A model generated the notes under the pieces. That model had not been told where the DNA came from. It saw nothing but the letters and a program-made list of their open reading frames with translations, and searched no databases. The translations under genes were made by a program, and so were the position numbers. Shown one piece after another: positions 23,915-36,232 of a DNA stretch of 64,000 bases (position 1 is its first letter; each line of letters opens with the position of its first letter). Source of the DNA: Sinonovacula constricta (Eukaryota > Mollusca > Bivalvia > Cardiida > Solecurtidae); contig CM017572.1 in assembly GCA_007844125.1 (NCBI GenBank), positions 36,835,929 to 36,899,928 of the forward strand. Reading direction: 5' to 3'.

Positions 23915-24115
23915 AGAGATGTATGCTCAAGAATGAACCAAACATTGTATACAATGTTAATGATACGTACGTCATTAGTACATCTAACGTAACAGTAAGC
24001 TGCCAGTCAGGATACAAGCTATATGACGAAAATAGAAAAATGTTTTTGGACATCGATCAGGGCGCTATTTCGTGTACCAAAGGGAAGCTAACACCTGACA
24101 TAAACTGTCTTAAGA
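23915..24115 (+). CDS. Module D1: single-exon CCP
   Basis: R-C-M-L-K-N-E-P-N, V-S-C-Q-S-G-Y-K-L-Y, I-S-C-T-K-G-K-L and I-N-C-L-K. Four cysteines, phase 1-1, 201 bp, donor gtacgt. It resembles D2 more than the C exons. Confidence 0.85.
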
Positions 24116-24670
24116 GTACGTATTTTCTGATTTTAATTTCCATTGCACTGGGTATTACTTTCGTTTTTAATCTTTTTATAAAGATCGAAGCAAAGGCAGG
24201 TGAGGCCATATTAATCCTAATAATGAATACAAGGTAGCTAACCATTGTGGCTGATCATGCAAAGATACATTATGATAGGGTCGTATAAATATTGTAAAAT
24301 ACATTAAAACTGGAAAAAAAATATTCAAATGTCAGTCAAAAAAGTATATAAATACACAAAATAGAGAAAACCTAACGGTTACCGCTATAAAACGGCCTAT
24401 TAGCAAAAAGGGCAAACTGGTTTGCTTAAACTGGGTTAATTAACATAGTTCAAGCACTAAACGTGGAAGGAAACTATCAACAACTGTATGTTAAATGTAG
24501 AATGCTGAATACTGAAACAGTAATAGCTGTGGTGGAAATATGAAGGCAGATCCTAGTTTGGTGATATTGTATTAAACAAGAGTAAACTAATCTCATAACC
24601 TAAATTTGAAATCGTCCATTATTTTTATACAGTCATTCTAAATAAATAAGAATATCCACGTAGTCTTAAG

Positions 24671-25087
24671 AAGCTAATTTTAGATTAAAATAGTTCTCGA
24701 AGTGCTCATCGATCGGAACGCCTCGGGTAATTCTGTCCTCGGGACAATCATCCCTCGGAGATATCTGGTGCAATGACACTTACAAAATCACGATCGTTGT
24801 GTTTTCCGGAAAAAGGAAGCTAACTTTATATTAAAATAGTTCTCGAAGTGCTCATCGATCGGAACTCCTCGGGTAATTCTGTCCTCGGGACAATCATCTC
24901 TCGGAGATATCTGGTGCAATGACATTTACAGAATCACTATCGGTGTGTTTACCGGAAAAAGGAAGCTAACTTTATATTAAAATAGTTCTCAAAGTGCTCA
25001 GCGAACGGAACTTCTCGTGTAATTCTGTCCTCGGGACAATCATCTCTCGGAGATATCTGCTGCAATGACATTTACTTACAGAATCAA
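24671..25087. repeat. 146-bp tandem repeat, three copies
   Basis: Copies start at 24671, 24817 and 24963 with AAGCTAA. They share TTCTGTCCTCGGGACAATCA and TCTCGGAGATATCTG. The unit is notably GC-richer than its surroundings. Confidence 0.95.
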
Positions 25088-25170
25088 GACCTTTTTGTTC
25101 GCCATAAAGGTTGTTCACAAAGACGATAGGTGTAGTTGCGTAGAGGATTGGTTTATCATATTAGAATATA

Positions 25171-25265
25171 TGACAAAGTCCTATGAGCATTGTAACATAT
25201 ACCAAACTCTGAAAAGTCACAGGACAAAGGTATTTCACATGAAAGCCAAGTGAAAAGCAAGAACA
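25171..25265 (+). repeat. Dispersed repeat, copy b
   Basis: TGACAAAGTCCTATGAGCAT begins the match to the copies at 19311, 37133 and 38228. Here it lies close after the 146-bp triplicated repeat. Confidence 0.7.
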
Positions 25266-28181
25266 AATTTGCGATGAGTAAATAAAAGAAAAGAGCAAAC
25301 CCGACAGTTACCGCCTTGGAACGGTCAGGCGGCAATATGGGTCGACTGGGTTGCTTAAACCCGTTTTACAGAGCTCTAACATTGCACTTCCTGATGGGTT
25401 TCTCAAATGCAAGCAATGGAAAGAAACCCGATCTATTTGAATACAAAATGTCCAAGCGCTGATGTTTTCTTTGATAAGTTATGACGAAAGTAGTGACGTC
25501 ATTGAAAAATCATGTCCACATTGTGTTTAGAAAAGAAAGGGATATTATTTTGATTAGAAAAACTACACAAAAACGGTTGATTATAAGTGAAATTAACTTT
25601 TTGAATCAAATTCAATTCACTGTTTACATCTCGTTAGATATACAAATGCTACCGCATTTTCAGAAAAGACATTTATCTTTGTTGTTTTGATGACGTCATA
25701 GGTACCGACACGTTTATTTTGTCGGGGGTTTTCCCTGCATGTATCCGCCGAGAGTTGATTCGTGAATTATCCGCGGCGTTCCGATTTAGTGCTCATGTGA
25801 GATGAATGCATGTATTATTTGCATCTAATGTGCAATATATGTTGGTTTATCTAGTTCTGCTGATTTCTATAATTAAACGTCATTAACATAATCAACGATT
25901 TATACATTTATTTGTACGAATAACTGAACACTAGGATATCCTTTTGTGCGGTGAAAATACGTCGCATATTTACTTTTTATGTGAACCATCGATTATTTCT
26001 TCTTATGTAAAAACGATAGATAATAAACAATGTTGCTCACGAATTGTCCTTGATATTAGTTATCGGTTTATCAAGGTTGTCCTCGGACATTGTTGTTGTT
26101 CAAGTTGTGGATATTTACAACAGATTACAGAACAGCACGTCGAGCGATGTGGTTAATTTATATTTTCCATTGAATCCCTATTTCAATACAACAAAACGCA
26201 TTATGGCATCCCTGACAGTAACATATTACAAACATGTACGTTTTGCGCTGTACTGGTCGATGCATTGGGAACAAGTTAAAATTGCCTATGTAATTATTTA
26301 GCATGTCTTGCAAGCTACCTGTGCCGCATTGATGCATTCGAGGTCAAAGCAGTCAAATAATTCTTAATTTATGTGATATCGGAATATGGTTAGATAATAA
26401 AACCGAAGGCTACCCACGCTTATCAAATATAAGAACTTCTGAACTCAGTCCGAATAAAGATGTTTTATTAAAAGTAAATATGGGATATTCTCAAATAAGA
26501 CTTTATGTAAAATCGTATATAAATCTTTTTTTATTTCGTTACCTTTAAAAAGTGCAAGTACTCAGTACAACGTTAACTGGATTTAAATTTTATTTTGTAT
26601 ATTTTAGTTTAGCCTTAGTGTCTTATTTATATCCAATGTTCATATTCACAATGTTCATTTTGTCTGTAACAACTTCATTGACGTTAAATACATCATAAAA
26701 TATTTACTCGGTCTTTACGACTATGATTTTTTTAAGATGACAAACATGTTTTGAACACGTTGTCAAGTTGCAAAAACAAACTGGATACATGAGGTGGTCC
26801 ATATGTGCCTACAGTCAGGGCCGCATCCTGCGTACAAAACCTTATAAGAGCCAGTGTGTACATCGTATACTGAATTTATCTTATGTGTAAAGCTCGAAAT
26901 GTATGAGAGCAGTAAGTGTGTGTCTCATACATCATACATTGCAAAAGCTGATAAACGAATGTGGTGGGTGACAGAGACATCTTGCGAGGTAGAAATGCAA
27001 ATGCCTTACTAATAACAATTCTTATTGCAGTAATAATGCTAAGATTTGGCTTAAGCCAGGATTGTCAAATCAAACAAATACGTATAATTTTAAGCCCAAT
27101 AGTCGGTCATTTTGTCTACTATGTAACACATTTTAATTAGAAATATATCTGTCTTTCTTGTTCGATTAATCCTGTAACATGTTCAACTGATCACGATACA
27201 ATGATATATATGTATTCATAGTTCATTAAGGTTGTTTACCCTTGCATCTTTCTACATTATTTATAAGTGCTTTTGCTGACTGCACACAATTTTATATGCA
27301 ATAACTTTCACATAAAATTAACAATTCTTCCCATTGAGAGCTTTAAATATTTGTTACTCGCTTGAGGGGTGAGTTCAAAATCAACTTCAAATGCCGATTA
27401 TATAAACACAGTTTACTTACGCGATTGCGTTAATTCATCTCACGTTACCCACTCTTTTTCTCCATCAGGGGCACCTGCTGACGTGTTGTGCGGCATGCTG
27501 CAATGCCCATACAATTAATTGTAGTAGTTTGTTTCCAGTTTAAAGAAAGAAAACAGTTTTGAAAGAGTATTAGTAACAGTTCGTACTTGGTCAAAATCAT
27601 GTTATTGTCTACCTGGCTAATAAGAGAATAACATAACACCCTGTAGATAATTAAATAATAGAGCAGATACTTAACTAAATGCTTTATTGTATTTAAATTT
27701 TATTAAAAGTAAAGAAACAAAATTAACATGAAAAAAATAAGAAAATAAGAAATAACTTACCACGTTATGATGTCCGATGAGCAAATGAAGGCGATGCTTA
27801 CCCTTGACAGTCCACCGAGTAAATGACTAAGGTCAGCTAGAATTTCGTGAATTCCGTGCATTAAGAAACCCCGTATGTCAGCAGAACGACCACGGTTACA
27901 CTACACTAAATACCGCAATGATTTCCAAATATTCTACAAATTGTTTGACAACACCAACAAAATACGAATTTAAAATCACATGTCAAATTAACTAACAAAC
28001 AAAAAACTATAAACTTTTATATCCATGCATATTTCACCTGACATTATAATATGCTCTAACAAAAATGTGTACTACTAATATTTATTGTAACGTGGATGCC
28101 ACGATGTGTCCCCGACCTGCCTCCACCTAAGACTGGGATAATAAAAGTTTAAAATCTTTTATATGTTATTCGACGTTGCAG

Positions 28182-28273
28182 GAAGCTGCAAGGCACCAGA
28201 CAGTACCATTTATCCTCGCCTCACATTTTCCCATCCTTCAAGTAAAAACGATTGGTTTGATCATGATATTACG
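28182..28273 (+). CDS. Module A5: CCP N-terminal half
   Basis: S-C-K-A-P-D-S-T-I-Y-P-R-L-T-F-S and W-F-D-H-D-I-T, ending in phase 0 at ACG|gtgagt. It is close to A1 at its start (S-C-K-A-P-D). Confidence 0.8.
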
Positions 28274-28770
28274 GTGAGTCGCGTTTGCTGTTGTTGTTTT
28301 AATCAAGATATGTTTAGAACGTTTGAAAAAAGTTCATGTTTTGCCCAAAGAAATATAATGTATCTCTGTCATATATATGTTAATATATTTTAGGATCGAA
28401 CTTTTTCAAGTATTCTTAGTGCGAAAAACGGTTTTGAAGAAATGCCCCTTTAAGCGGGAAACCGCACTTATTGTGGTAACCTCCAGCAAGGTTACGCTGT
28501 ACCTAATTGGTGTTTAAGCCTTAGCCGAACAATTTTGTTGACTGTACCTTTCTGTATGTTGACAGTTGACATAATAACTGTTATTAATCGGTCCTCATTT
28601 ATTTCTTTTTTTTTTCTGTTTATACTTCATTCACTTTGATAGCTACATGCAAGAAGACAGTTAAAATGTGAAAATTGCGCCTGAAACATTTGAATATATT
28701 GTGGTTGTTTTTTAAAATTTCCGTTAATTTGTGAATCGTATATGTAAATGTATAAAACTATTAATTTCAG

Positions 28771-28897
28771 GCAACAGCAATTTGCGCAAATGCAGATGAA
28801 TACGAGATATATAACAACAAAACTGGAAGGTTCGCCGACAGCTACCAATCTAGGTGCTCCTTTGGGTCTTGGACATTTATGTATGGCTGCGTAGAAA
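28771..28897 (+). CDS. Module B5: CCP C-terminal half
   Basis: A-I-C-A-N-A-D-E-Y-E-I-Y-N-N-K-T, S-R-C-S-F-G-S-W and Y-G-C-V-E. Phase 0 to 1, 127 bp. N-K-T is a sequon. Confidence 0.85.
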
Positions 28898-29212
28898 GTA
28901 AGTGTCGGTCCCTGGACATGAAGTAAGAACAGAATCAGGCATATATTATTATATATTATCAACTGTCTCGCTAACCGTACAATGCAGAAATAATTAGCTT
29001 ACGCTTTAATCGTTACACTATTCCTACATTCTATGAGTACTTAGGTCGGGTTAAATTGTATTACCTTATTCAAGAGCACAACAATTTTGCACAATAATAA
29101 AATACATTTCTCGATGGATCTACTTTCGATAGAAGTTGCTTTATCCCTAATTGTAATGCAAGGTGTTTGATTTCTTGCATACAATAATGCAATGCTCTCT
29201 TTTTCATGCTAG

Positions 29213-29431
29213 AACACTGTGATCTTGCTGCATCTGAGGAAATGCGGTACGAGGACAGTTTATCTCACAGAGCCATCTCAGCAGGGCGAGACATAATAAG
29301 TGGAGAGTCGGTGTTATTTTCGTGCGTAGAAGGCTACGATATGATGGACAATGGTAACCGGAATCAGCTCAAAACAGTGATGAATACGTGCAATAAAGGC
29401 GCATGGAGTAAGAATCTGACATGTAAACCGA
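29213..29431 (+). CDS. Module C5: single-exon CCP
   Basis: H-C-D-L-A-A-S-E-E-M-R-Y, F-S-C-V-E-G-Y, N-T-C-N-K-G-A-W and N-L-T-C-K-P. Phase 1-1, 219 bp. It is identical in translation to C6. Confidence 0.85.
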
Positions 29432-30077
29432 GTAAGTAACAAGTTATTCATAACAATACTTTGCTCACTTTTTACACAAACTTTGCAGACGAAGACTTCA
29501 AATTTCATGAAATAAAACAAAACAAAGAGCAATAAACTTATTTTAGGAATATTTTCGGATAATTTTAAAGAATGAATTAATTTATGTAGTCCAATGTTTA
29601 CTAGAAGGTGTTTTAATGTTTTAATGAAGTATAAGTGCAAAAACGTTTCTTCTTTATAAAAAGAGAAGCTACCTAACTAAATGACTTACCAACTGTAAAC
29701 GATATTAAAAGTAAAGAAACAAAGCTAACATTACGAACAACCAGAAAATAAGAAATAATTATCTACAATATGAGGTTACGATGAATGAAAGAATACGATG
29801 CTTACCCTTGGCAGCCCAGCGAGTAAATGATTAATTTCAGCTAGACTACACTCTTGTGGAATCTTGCATTAAGAAAGCCCGTTTGTAAGCAAAACGAACA
29901 CGAACACTACATTCATTACCGCGATTAATTGCAAATATTATGAAATGTCAATACACTTTACTGACGTTACAAATCAGTAAAAGCATTAAATACCACATTA
30001 CTGCATATAGGTATTCTAAAAATTGTTTGACATCACCAACAAAATAGGAATGGACAACTCCGTATTCGTTATTTCAG

Positions 30078-30169
30078 AAAGCTGCACAACACCAGACAGA
30101 ACCATTTATCCTCGACTCATATTTTCCCATCCTTCAAGTAAAAACGATTGGTTTGATCATGATGTTACG
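30078..30169 (+). CDS. Module A6: CCP N-terminal half
   Basis: S-C-T-T-P-D-R-T-I-Y-P-R-L-I-F-S and W-F-D-H-D-V-T. Phase 1 to 0, donor gtgagt. Seven bases are missing just upstream compared with A7 (TATATGTTATTCG versus TATTCG). Confidence 0.85.
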
Positions 30170-30844
30170 GTGAGTCGGTGTTGTTGTTGTTTTAATCTAG
30201 ATGTGTTTGGAACTGTTGAAAGAAAGTTTATGTATAACGCTTCCCAGAATGGTCTAAAATGGATATTATGGTCAAACCACATTTTGGTGTCTGAATTGCA
30301 GTTTTGCCGTAAATGAAATAGTTTGGTAACTTTACACAAAAAGCGATGTGGGGAACAAAAACTTAGTGTCTGTATTTAACAACAAGGTCAAATGCCATTG
30401 TTAACTCTTTAAAGAAAAATAATCTGTATCTGTCATATATATGTTATTTTATTTTACGAATGAACGTTTCCATGTATGCTTTGTGGGCATAAAAGTTTCT
30501 GAAGAAAAGTGCCTCTTTTAGCGGGGTATCCCACTAAGTGAGGTGGCCTCCATCGGGGTTTGACTGTACCTAACTGGTGTTTAGGCCTAAACCGAACAAT
30601 GTTGTTAATTGTACTTTTGTGTATGTTTACAGTTGATATAATAACTGTTATTAATCCTTCTTCATTCATTTCTTGGTTTCTTGTTAATACTTAATTCAGT
30701 TCGGTAGTTATGCACACATTTGCGCCTGAATCATTTAAACATATTGCATATCTTTTAAATTTGTTCATTTTATTTGTAAAGCAAGTGTCTATTTCATTTC
30801 ATCCATGTTGCTTAATTTGAATATATAAAACTTGTCGATTTCAG

Positions 30845-30971
30845 GCAACAGCAGTTTGCGAAAATGCAGATGAATACGAGATATATAACAACAAAACTAG
30901 AAGGTTCATCGACAACTACCAATCTAAGTGCTCCTTTGGGTCTTGGACATTTATGTATGGCTGCGTAGAAA
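30845..30971 (+). CDS. Module B6: CCP C-terminal half
   Basis: A-V-C-E-N-A-D-E-Y-E-I-Y, S-K-C-S-F-G-S-W and Y-G-C-V-E. Phase 0 to 1, 127 bp. Same translation as B7. Confidence 0.85.
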
Positions 30972-31286
30972 GTAAGTGTCGGTCCCTGGACATGAAGTAA
31001 GAACAGAATCAGGCATATATTATTATATATTATCAACTGTCTCGCTAACCGTACAATGCAGAAATAATTAGCTTACGCTTTAATCGTTACACTATTCCTA
31101 CATTCTATGAGTACTTAGGTCGGGTTAAATTGTATTATCTTATTCAAGAGCATAACAATTTTGCACAATAATAAAATACATTTCTCGATGGATCTACTTT
31201 CGATGGAAGTTGCTTTATCCCTAATTGTAATGCAAGGTGTTTGATTTCTTGCATACAATAATGCAATGCTCTCTTTTTCATGCTAG

Positions 31287-31505
31287 AACACTGTGATCTT
31301 GCTGCATCTGAGGAAATGCGGTACGAGGACAGTTTATCTCACAGAGCCATCTCAGCAGGGCGAGACATAATAAGTGGAGAGTCGGTGTTATTTTCGTGCG
31401 TAGAAGGCTACGATATGATGGACAATGGTAACCGGAATCAGCTCAAAACAGTGATGAATACGTGCAATAAAGGCGCATGGAGTAAGAATCTGACATGTAA
31501 ACCGA
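31287..31505 (+). CDS. Module C6: single-exon CCP
   Basis: Translation identical to C5. Phase 1-1, 219 bp, with the N-L-T-C-K-P end. Confidence 0.85.
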
Positions 31506-32158
31506 GTAAGTAACAAGTTATTCATAACAATACTTTGCTCATTTTTTACACAAACTTTGCAGACGAAGACTTCAAATTTCATGAAATAAAACAAAACAAA
31601 GAGCAATAAACTTATTTTAGGAATATTTTCGGATAATTTTAAAGAATGAATTAATTTATGTAGTCCAATGTTTACTAGAAGGTGTTTTAATGTTTTAATG
31701 AAGTATAAGTGCAAAAACGTTTCTTCTTTATAAAAAGAGAAGCTACCTAACTAAATGACTTACCAACTGTAAACGATATTAAAAGTAAAGAAACAAAGCT
31801 AACATTACGAACAACCAGAAAATAAGAAATAATTATCTACAATATGAGGTTACGATGAATGAAAGAATACGATGCTTACCCTTGGCAGCCCAGCGAGTAA
31901 ATGATTAATTTCAGCTAGACTACACTCTTGTGGAATCTTGCATTAAGAAAGCCCGTTTGTAAGCAAAACGAACACGAACACTACATTCATTACCGCGATT
32001 AATTGCAAATATTATGAAATGTCAATACACTTTACTGACGTTACAAATCAGTAAAAGCATTAAATACCACATTACTGCATATAGGTATTCTAAAAATTGT
32101 TTGACATCACCAACAAAATAGGAATGGACAACTCCGTATATGTTATTCGTTATTTCAG

Positions 32159-32250
32159 AAAGCTGCACAACACCAGACAGAACCATTTATCCTCGACTCA
32201 TATTTTCCCATCCTTCAAGTAAAAACGATTGGTTTGATCATGATGTTACG
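32159..32250 (+). CDS. Module A7: CCP N-terminal half
   Basis: Translation identical to A6 (S-C-T-T-P-D-R-T-I-Y). Phase 1 to 0. Confidence 0.85.
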
Positions 32251-32925
32251 GTGAGTCGGTGTTGTTGTTGTTTTAATCTAGATGTGTTTGGAACTGTTGA
32301 AAGAAAGTTTATGTATAACGCTTCCCAGAATGGTCTAAAATGGATATTATGGTCAAACCACATTTTGGTGTCTGAATTGTAGTTTTGCCGTAAATGAAAT
32401 AGTTTGGTAACTTTACACAAAAAGCGATGTGGGGAACAAAAACTTAGTGTCTGTATTTAACAACAAGGTCAAATGCCATTGTTAACTCTTTAAAGAAAAA
32501 TAATCTGTATCTGTCATATATATGTTATTTTATTTTACGAATGAACGTTTCCATGTATGCTTTGTGGGCATAAAAGTTTCTGAAGAAAAGTGCCTCTTTT
32601 AGCGGGGTATCCCACTAAGTGAGGTGGCCTCCATCGGGGTTTGACTGTACCTAACTGGTGTTTAGGCCTAAACCGAACAATGTTGTTAATTGTACTTTTG
32701 TGTATGTTTACAGTTGATATAATAACTGTTATTAATCCTTCTTCATTCATTTCTTGGTTTCTTGTTAATACTTAATTCAGTTCGGTAGTTAAGCACACAT
32801 TTGCGCCTGAATCCTTTAAACATATTGCATATCTTTTAAATTTGTTCATTTTATTTGTAAAGCAAGTGTCTATTTCATTTCATCCATGTTGCTTAAGTTG
32901 AATATATAAAACTTGTCGATTTCAG

Positions 32926-33052
32926 GCAACAGCAGTTTGCGAAAATGCAGATGAATACGAGATATATAACAACAAAACTAGAAGGTTCATCGACAACTAC
33001 CAATCTAAGTGCTCCTTTGGGTCTTGGACATTTATGTATGGCTGCGTAGAAA
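32926..33052 (+). CDS. Module B7: CCP C-terminal half
   Basis: A-V-C-E-N-A-D-E-Y-E-I-Y through Y-G-C-V-E, identical to B6. Phase 0 to 1. Confidence 0.85.
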
Positions 33053-33367
33053 GTAAGTGTCGGTCCCTGGACATGAAGTAAGAACAGAATCAGGCATATA
33101 TTATTATATATTATCAACTGTCTCGCTAACCGTACAATGCAGAAATAATTAGCTTACGCTTTAATCGTTACACTATTCCTACATTCTATGAGTACTTAGG
33201 TCGGGTTAAATTGTATTATCTTATTCAAGAGCACAACAATTTTGCACAATAATAAAATACATTTCTCGATGGATCTACTTTCGATGGAAGTTGCTTTATC
33301 CCTAATTGTAATGCAAGGTGTTTGATTTCTTGCATACAATAATGCAATGCTCTCTTTTTCATGCTAG

Positions 33368-33586
33368 AACACTGTGATCTTGCTGCATCTGAGGAAATGC
33401 GGTACGAGGACAGTTTATCTCACAGAGCCATCTCAGCAAGGCGAGACATAATAAGTGGAGAGTCGGTGTTATTTTCGTGCGCGGAAGGCTACGATATGAT
33501 GGACAATGGTAACCGGAATCAGCTCAAAACAGTGATGAATACGTGCAATAAAGGCGCATGGAGTAAGAATCTGACATGTAAACCCA
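33368..33586 (+). CDS. Module C7: single-exon CCP
   Basis: As C5 and C6 with small changes: S-A-R-R-D-I in place of S-A-G-R-D-I, and F-S-C-A-E-G-Y as in C3. Phase 1-1, 219 bp. Confidence 0.85.
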
Positions 33587-34238
33587 GTAAGTAACAAGTT
33601 ATTCATAACAATACGTTGCTCATTTTTTACACAAACTTCAAGACTTCAAATTTCATGAAATAAAACAAAACAAAGAGCAATAAACTTATTTTAGGAATAT
33701 TTTCGGATAATTTTAAAGAATGAATTAATGTATGTAGTTTAATGTTTACTAGAAGGTGTTGTAATGTTTTAATGAAGTATAAGTGCAAAAACGTTTTTGT
33801 TTTGTTTTTATAAAAATAGAAGCTACCTAACTAAATGACTGACCAACTGTAAACGATATTAAAAGTCAAGAAACAAAGCTAACATTACCTACAATCAGAA
33901 AATAAGAAATAATTATCTACAATATGAGGTTACGATGAGTGAAAGAATACTATGCTTACCCTTGCCAGTCCAGCGATTAAATTATAAATTTCAGCTAGAC
34001 TACACTCTTGTAGAGACTTGCATTAAGAAAGTCCGTTTGTAAGCAAAACGAACACGGACACTACACTAAATACCGCAATTAATTCCAAATATTCTGAACT
34101 GTAAAGACACTGTACTGACGTTACAAATCAGTAAAAGCATTAAATACCACATTACTGCATATAGGCATTATACAAATTCTGTGACAACACCAACAAAATG
34201 CGAATGGACAACCCCGTATATGTTATTCGTTATTTCAG

Positions 34239-34330
34239 AAAGCTGCACAGCACCAGACAGTACCATTTATCCTCGCCTCATATTTTCCCATCCTTCAAGT
34301 AAAAACGATTGGTTTGATCATGATGTTACG
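34239..34330 (+). CDS. Module A8: CCP N-terminal half
   Basis: S-C-T-A-P-D-S-T-I-Y-P-R-L-I-F-S and W-F-D-H-D-V-T. Phase 1 to 0. Two B-type exons follow, the first broken. Confidence 0.85.
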
Positions 34331-35502
34331 GTGAGTCGGTGTTGTTGTTGTTTTAATCTAGATGTGTTTGGAACTGTTGAAAGAGTTTAAGATTTACACT
34401 TCCCAAAATTGTCTTAAATGGATATTATGGTCAAACCACATTTTGTTGTCTGAATCGTAGCTTTGCCGTAAATGAAATAGTTTAGTAACTTTACACTAAA
34501 AGTAATGTGGGGAACAAAAAATTAGTGTCTTTATTTAACAAGGTCAAATGTCATTGTTAACTCTTTAAAAAAAATAATCTGTATTTGTCATATATATGTT
34601 ATTTATTTTATGAATATACGAATAAACGTTGCCAAATAAGCTTAGTGGGCAAAACAAATTCTGAAGAAAAGTGCCCCTTGTAGCTGAGGTATCCCACAAA
34701 GTGAGGTGTTTAATTCTGAGTCGAACAATTTTGTTAATTGTACTTTTGTGTATGTTTACAGTTGACATAATATATTTTATTAATCAAACTTCATTTCTTG
34801 GTTTCTTATTAATACTTAATTCAGTTTGATAGCTATACATCATTTGCATCACCCATGAAAAAACAGTCCAGCATTTACTACGAACTTTACAAATCAATAT
34901 CACGTGACGGGAAACCTTCTGTCAATAATTATGGTTAGCTTTGGCGTCACAAGTGTCCTAAAATTATCACAAATATTACACGACTGGAGACTATTATGTA
35001 ATAGTATCCAGCATGTGTGGAATGCCTATAATCAGCCATCATTACTTTTCACAGGTCATAATGTTTTATTATGAATCGCTATCTTTCACAAATCTCGTCA
35101 AAATAGATACATAGATATGACCCGTGAGATTTCCCTTAATTCTTAAATTTATACCCTGAACTAGGCCGCGCTAAAACATATGTTAAAGGAAAGTATATGA
35201 TTGGAGAACAGACAATATATAAAGAGAAACAATAAAGAGAATAATTATTCAGTAAATAGGATCTTTGTTCTTGTTTTGATTAAATCTAAAGCCATTCAAG
35301 GTTTTGTGTAATGAAAGGCTTTTCGACACAATATAATATAAGTCAACCAACATAGATAGATTGATATTACCTGAAGTAACGACTTAAGATTTCTCGACAG
35401 CTTATTCTCAAATTGAATTATTTGTGTTGTCAATTAAATGTTAACTTTGGTTTCTAAAAAAAATGAAACCCTTCATACATGTAGTAAATATGTGCGTTTA
35501 AG
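34331..35502 (+). other. Intron, left part a copy of the 2.08-kb unit
   Basis: To about 34800 this is the diverged third segmental copy. From 34840 to 35490 it is unique AT-rich sequence with no recognised feature. Confidence 0.5.
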
Positions 35503-35585
35503 GCAATTGTGACGTGCACAAATGGAGACGAGTACGAGATAGAGGATGGAGACAGGAATGACGTTTTCACATTATACTTTAAGTA
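35503..35585 (+). pseudogene. Module B8: truncated B-type exon
   Basis: After gtttaag it reads A-I-V-T-C-T-N-G-D-E-Y-E-I-E-D and then leaves the B pattern and reaches a TAA. C3, C4 and the donor are missing. Its right end fuses into sequence that also precedes B4 (near 23300), so it looks like a partial duplicate interrupted by a recombination breakpoint. Confidence 0.75.
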
Positions 35586-35679
35586 ACAGACACGTGTCTT
35601 GTATTTTTATTTGCCTTAATGTTTATATATATATTTACGATAAACACATACCTAGATTTACTTGTTATACACGTTTAAG

Positions 35680-35809
35680 GTAACTGTGACGTGCACAAAT
35701 GAAGACGAGTATGAAATACAGGATGTAAACAAGACTGAAGAGTTCAAACCCAGCTACACATCTACATGCTCGTATGGGTCCTGGTCACATGAGTATAGAT
35801 GTGTAGAAA
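35680..35809 (+). CDS. Module B9: CCP C-terminal half, intact counterpart of B4
   Basis: V-T-V-T-C-T-N-E-D-E-Y-E-I, S-T-C-S-Y-G-S-W-S-H-E-Y-R-C-V-E. Phase 0 to 1, 130 bp, donor gtacgt. About 110 bp of the upstream intron also matches that of B4, so this is a block duplication. Confidence 0.85.
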
Positions 35810-36232
35810 GTACGTGTCGGTTTCTTAGTCTGATAGTATGCAGCGTCTTTATTAGGACGATGTGTTTAATAAGCACATTCAAACTGGATAAATTAATAAT
35901 CTATCTTTTTTAGACTCAAGCTTAGCCTTAAATGTACCCCTATTGGTTCTACACACCATCAACGTTGCCATTAAGACGTATAGCTCCGTTTTCCAAATTA
36001 TCTATATATGTATATACATTGTACATGTTACATAACATTTGATTTCAAACCACCCTGTATAGCATGTTATGGTTGAGCTTTATGTCCAGGGACCGACACT
36101 TAATGCCATACCTTTTGTAAAAATACATTCAACATAAATATAAAATAACACAATTCGCAAGAGGAGCTGTATTATTTTAATGTTATCCGTTATCTATTTC
36201 TAATTGAAAATTGCTTAATGTTTTCTTTATAG

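Larger units (their letters stand above)
24116..28181 (+). other. 4.1-kb intron or intergenic gap
   Basis: It carries the 146-bp triplicated repeat (24671-25087) and dispersed-repeat copy b. The frames at 25481-25690 and 26044-26301 lack domains and splice context. Phases on both sides (D1 ends phase 1, A5 starts phase 1) allow a single transcript. No convincing promoter or poly(A) site decides whether a gene ends here. Confidence 0.45.
28771..34800 (+). repeat. Three tandem 2.08-kb segmental copies (B-C-A units with introns)
   Basis: B exons at 28771, 30845 and 32926 are 2074 and 2081 bp apart. C exons at 29213, 31287 and 33368 and A exons at 30078, 32159 and 34239 show the same spacing. 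Exons and introns are almost identical, including non-coding landmarks such as GGAACAAAAACTTAGTGTC. The third copy diverges towards its right end. This points to recent unequal crossing-over. Confidence 0.95.

Noticed and set aside
25065..26301. Several 60-85 codon plus-strand frames
   Set aside because: No domain, no cysteine pattern, no matching splice sites. The first overlaps the triplicated and dispersed repeats.
28627..33117. Recurrent minus-strand frames of 71-111 codons
   Set aside because: Shadows of exon modules repeated by the 2.08-kb duplication.
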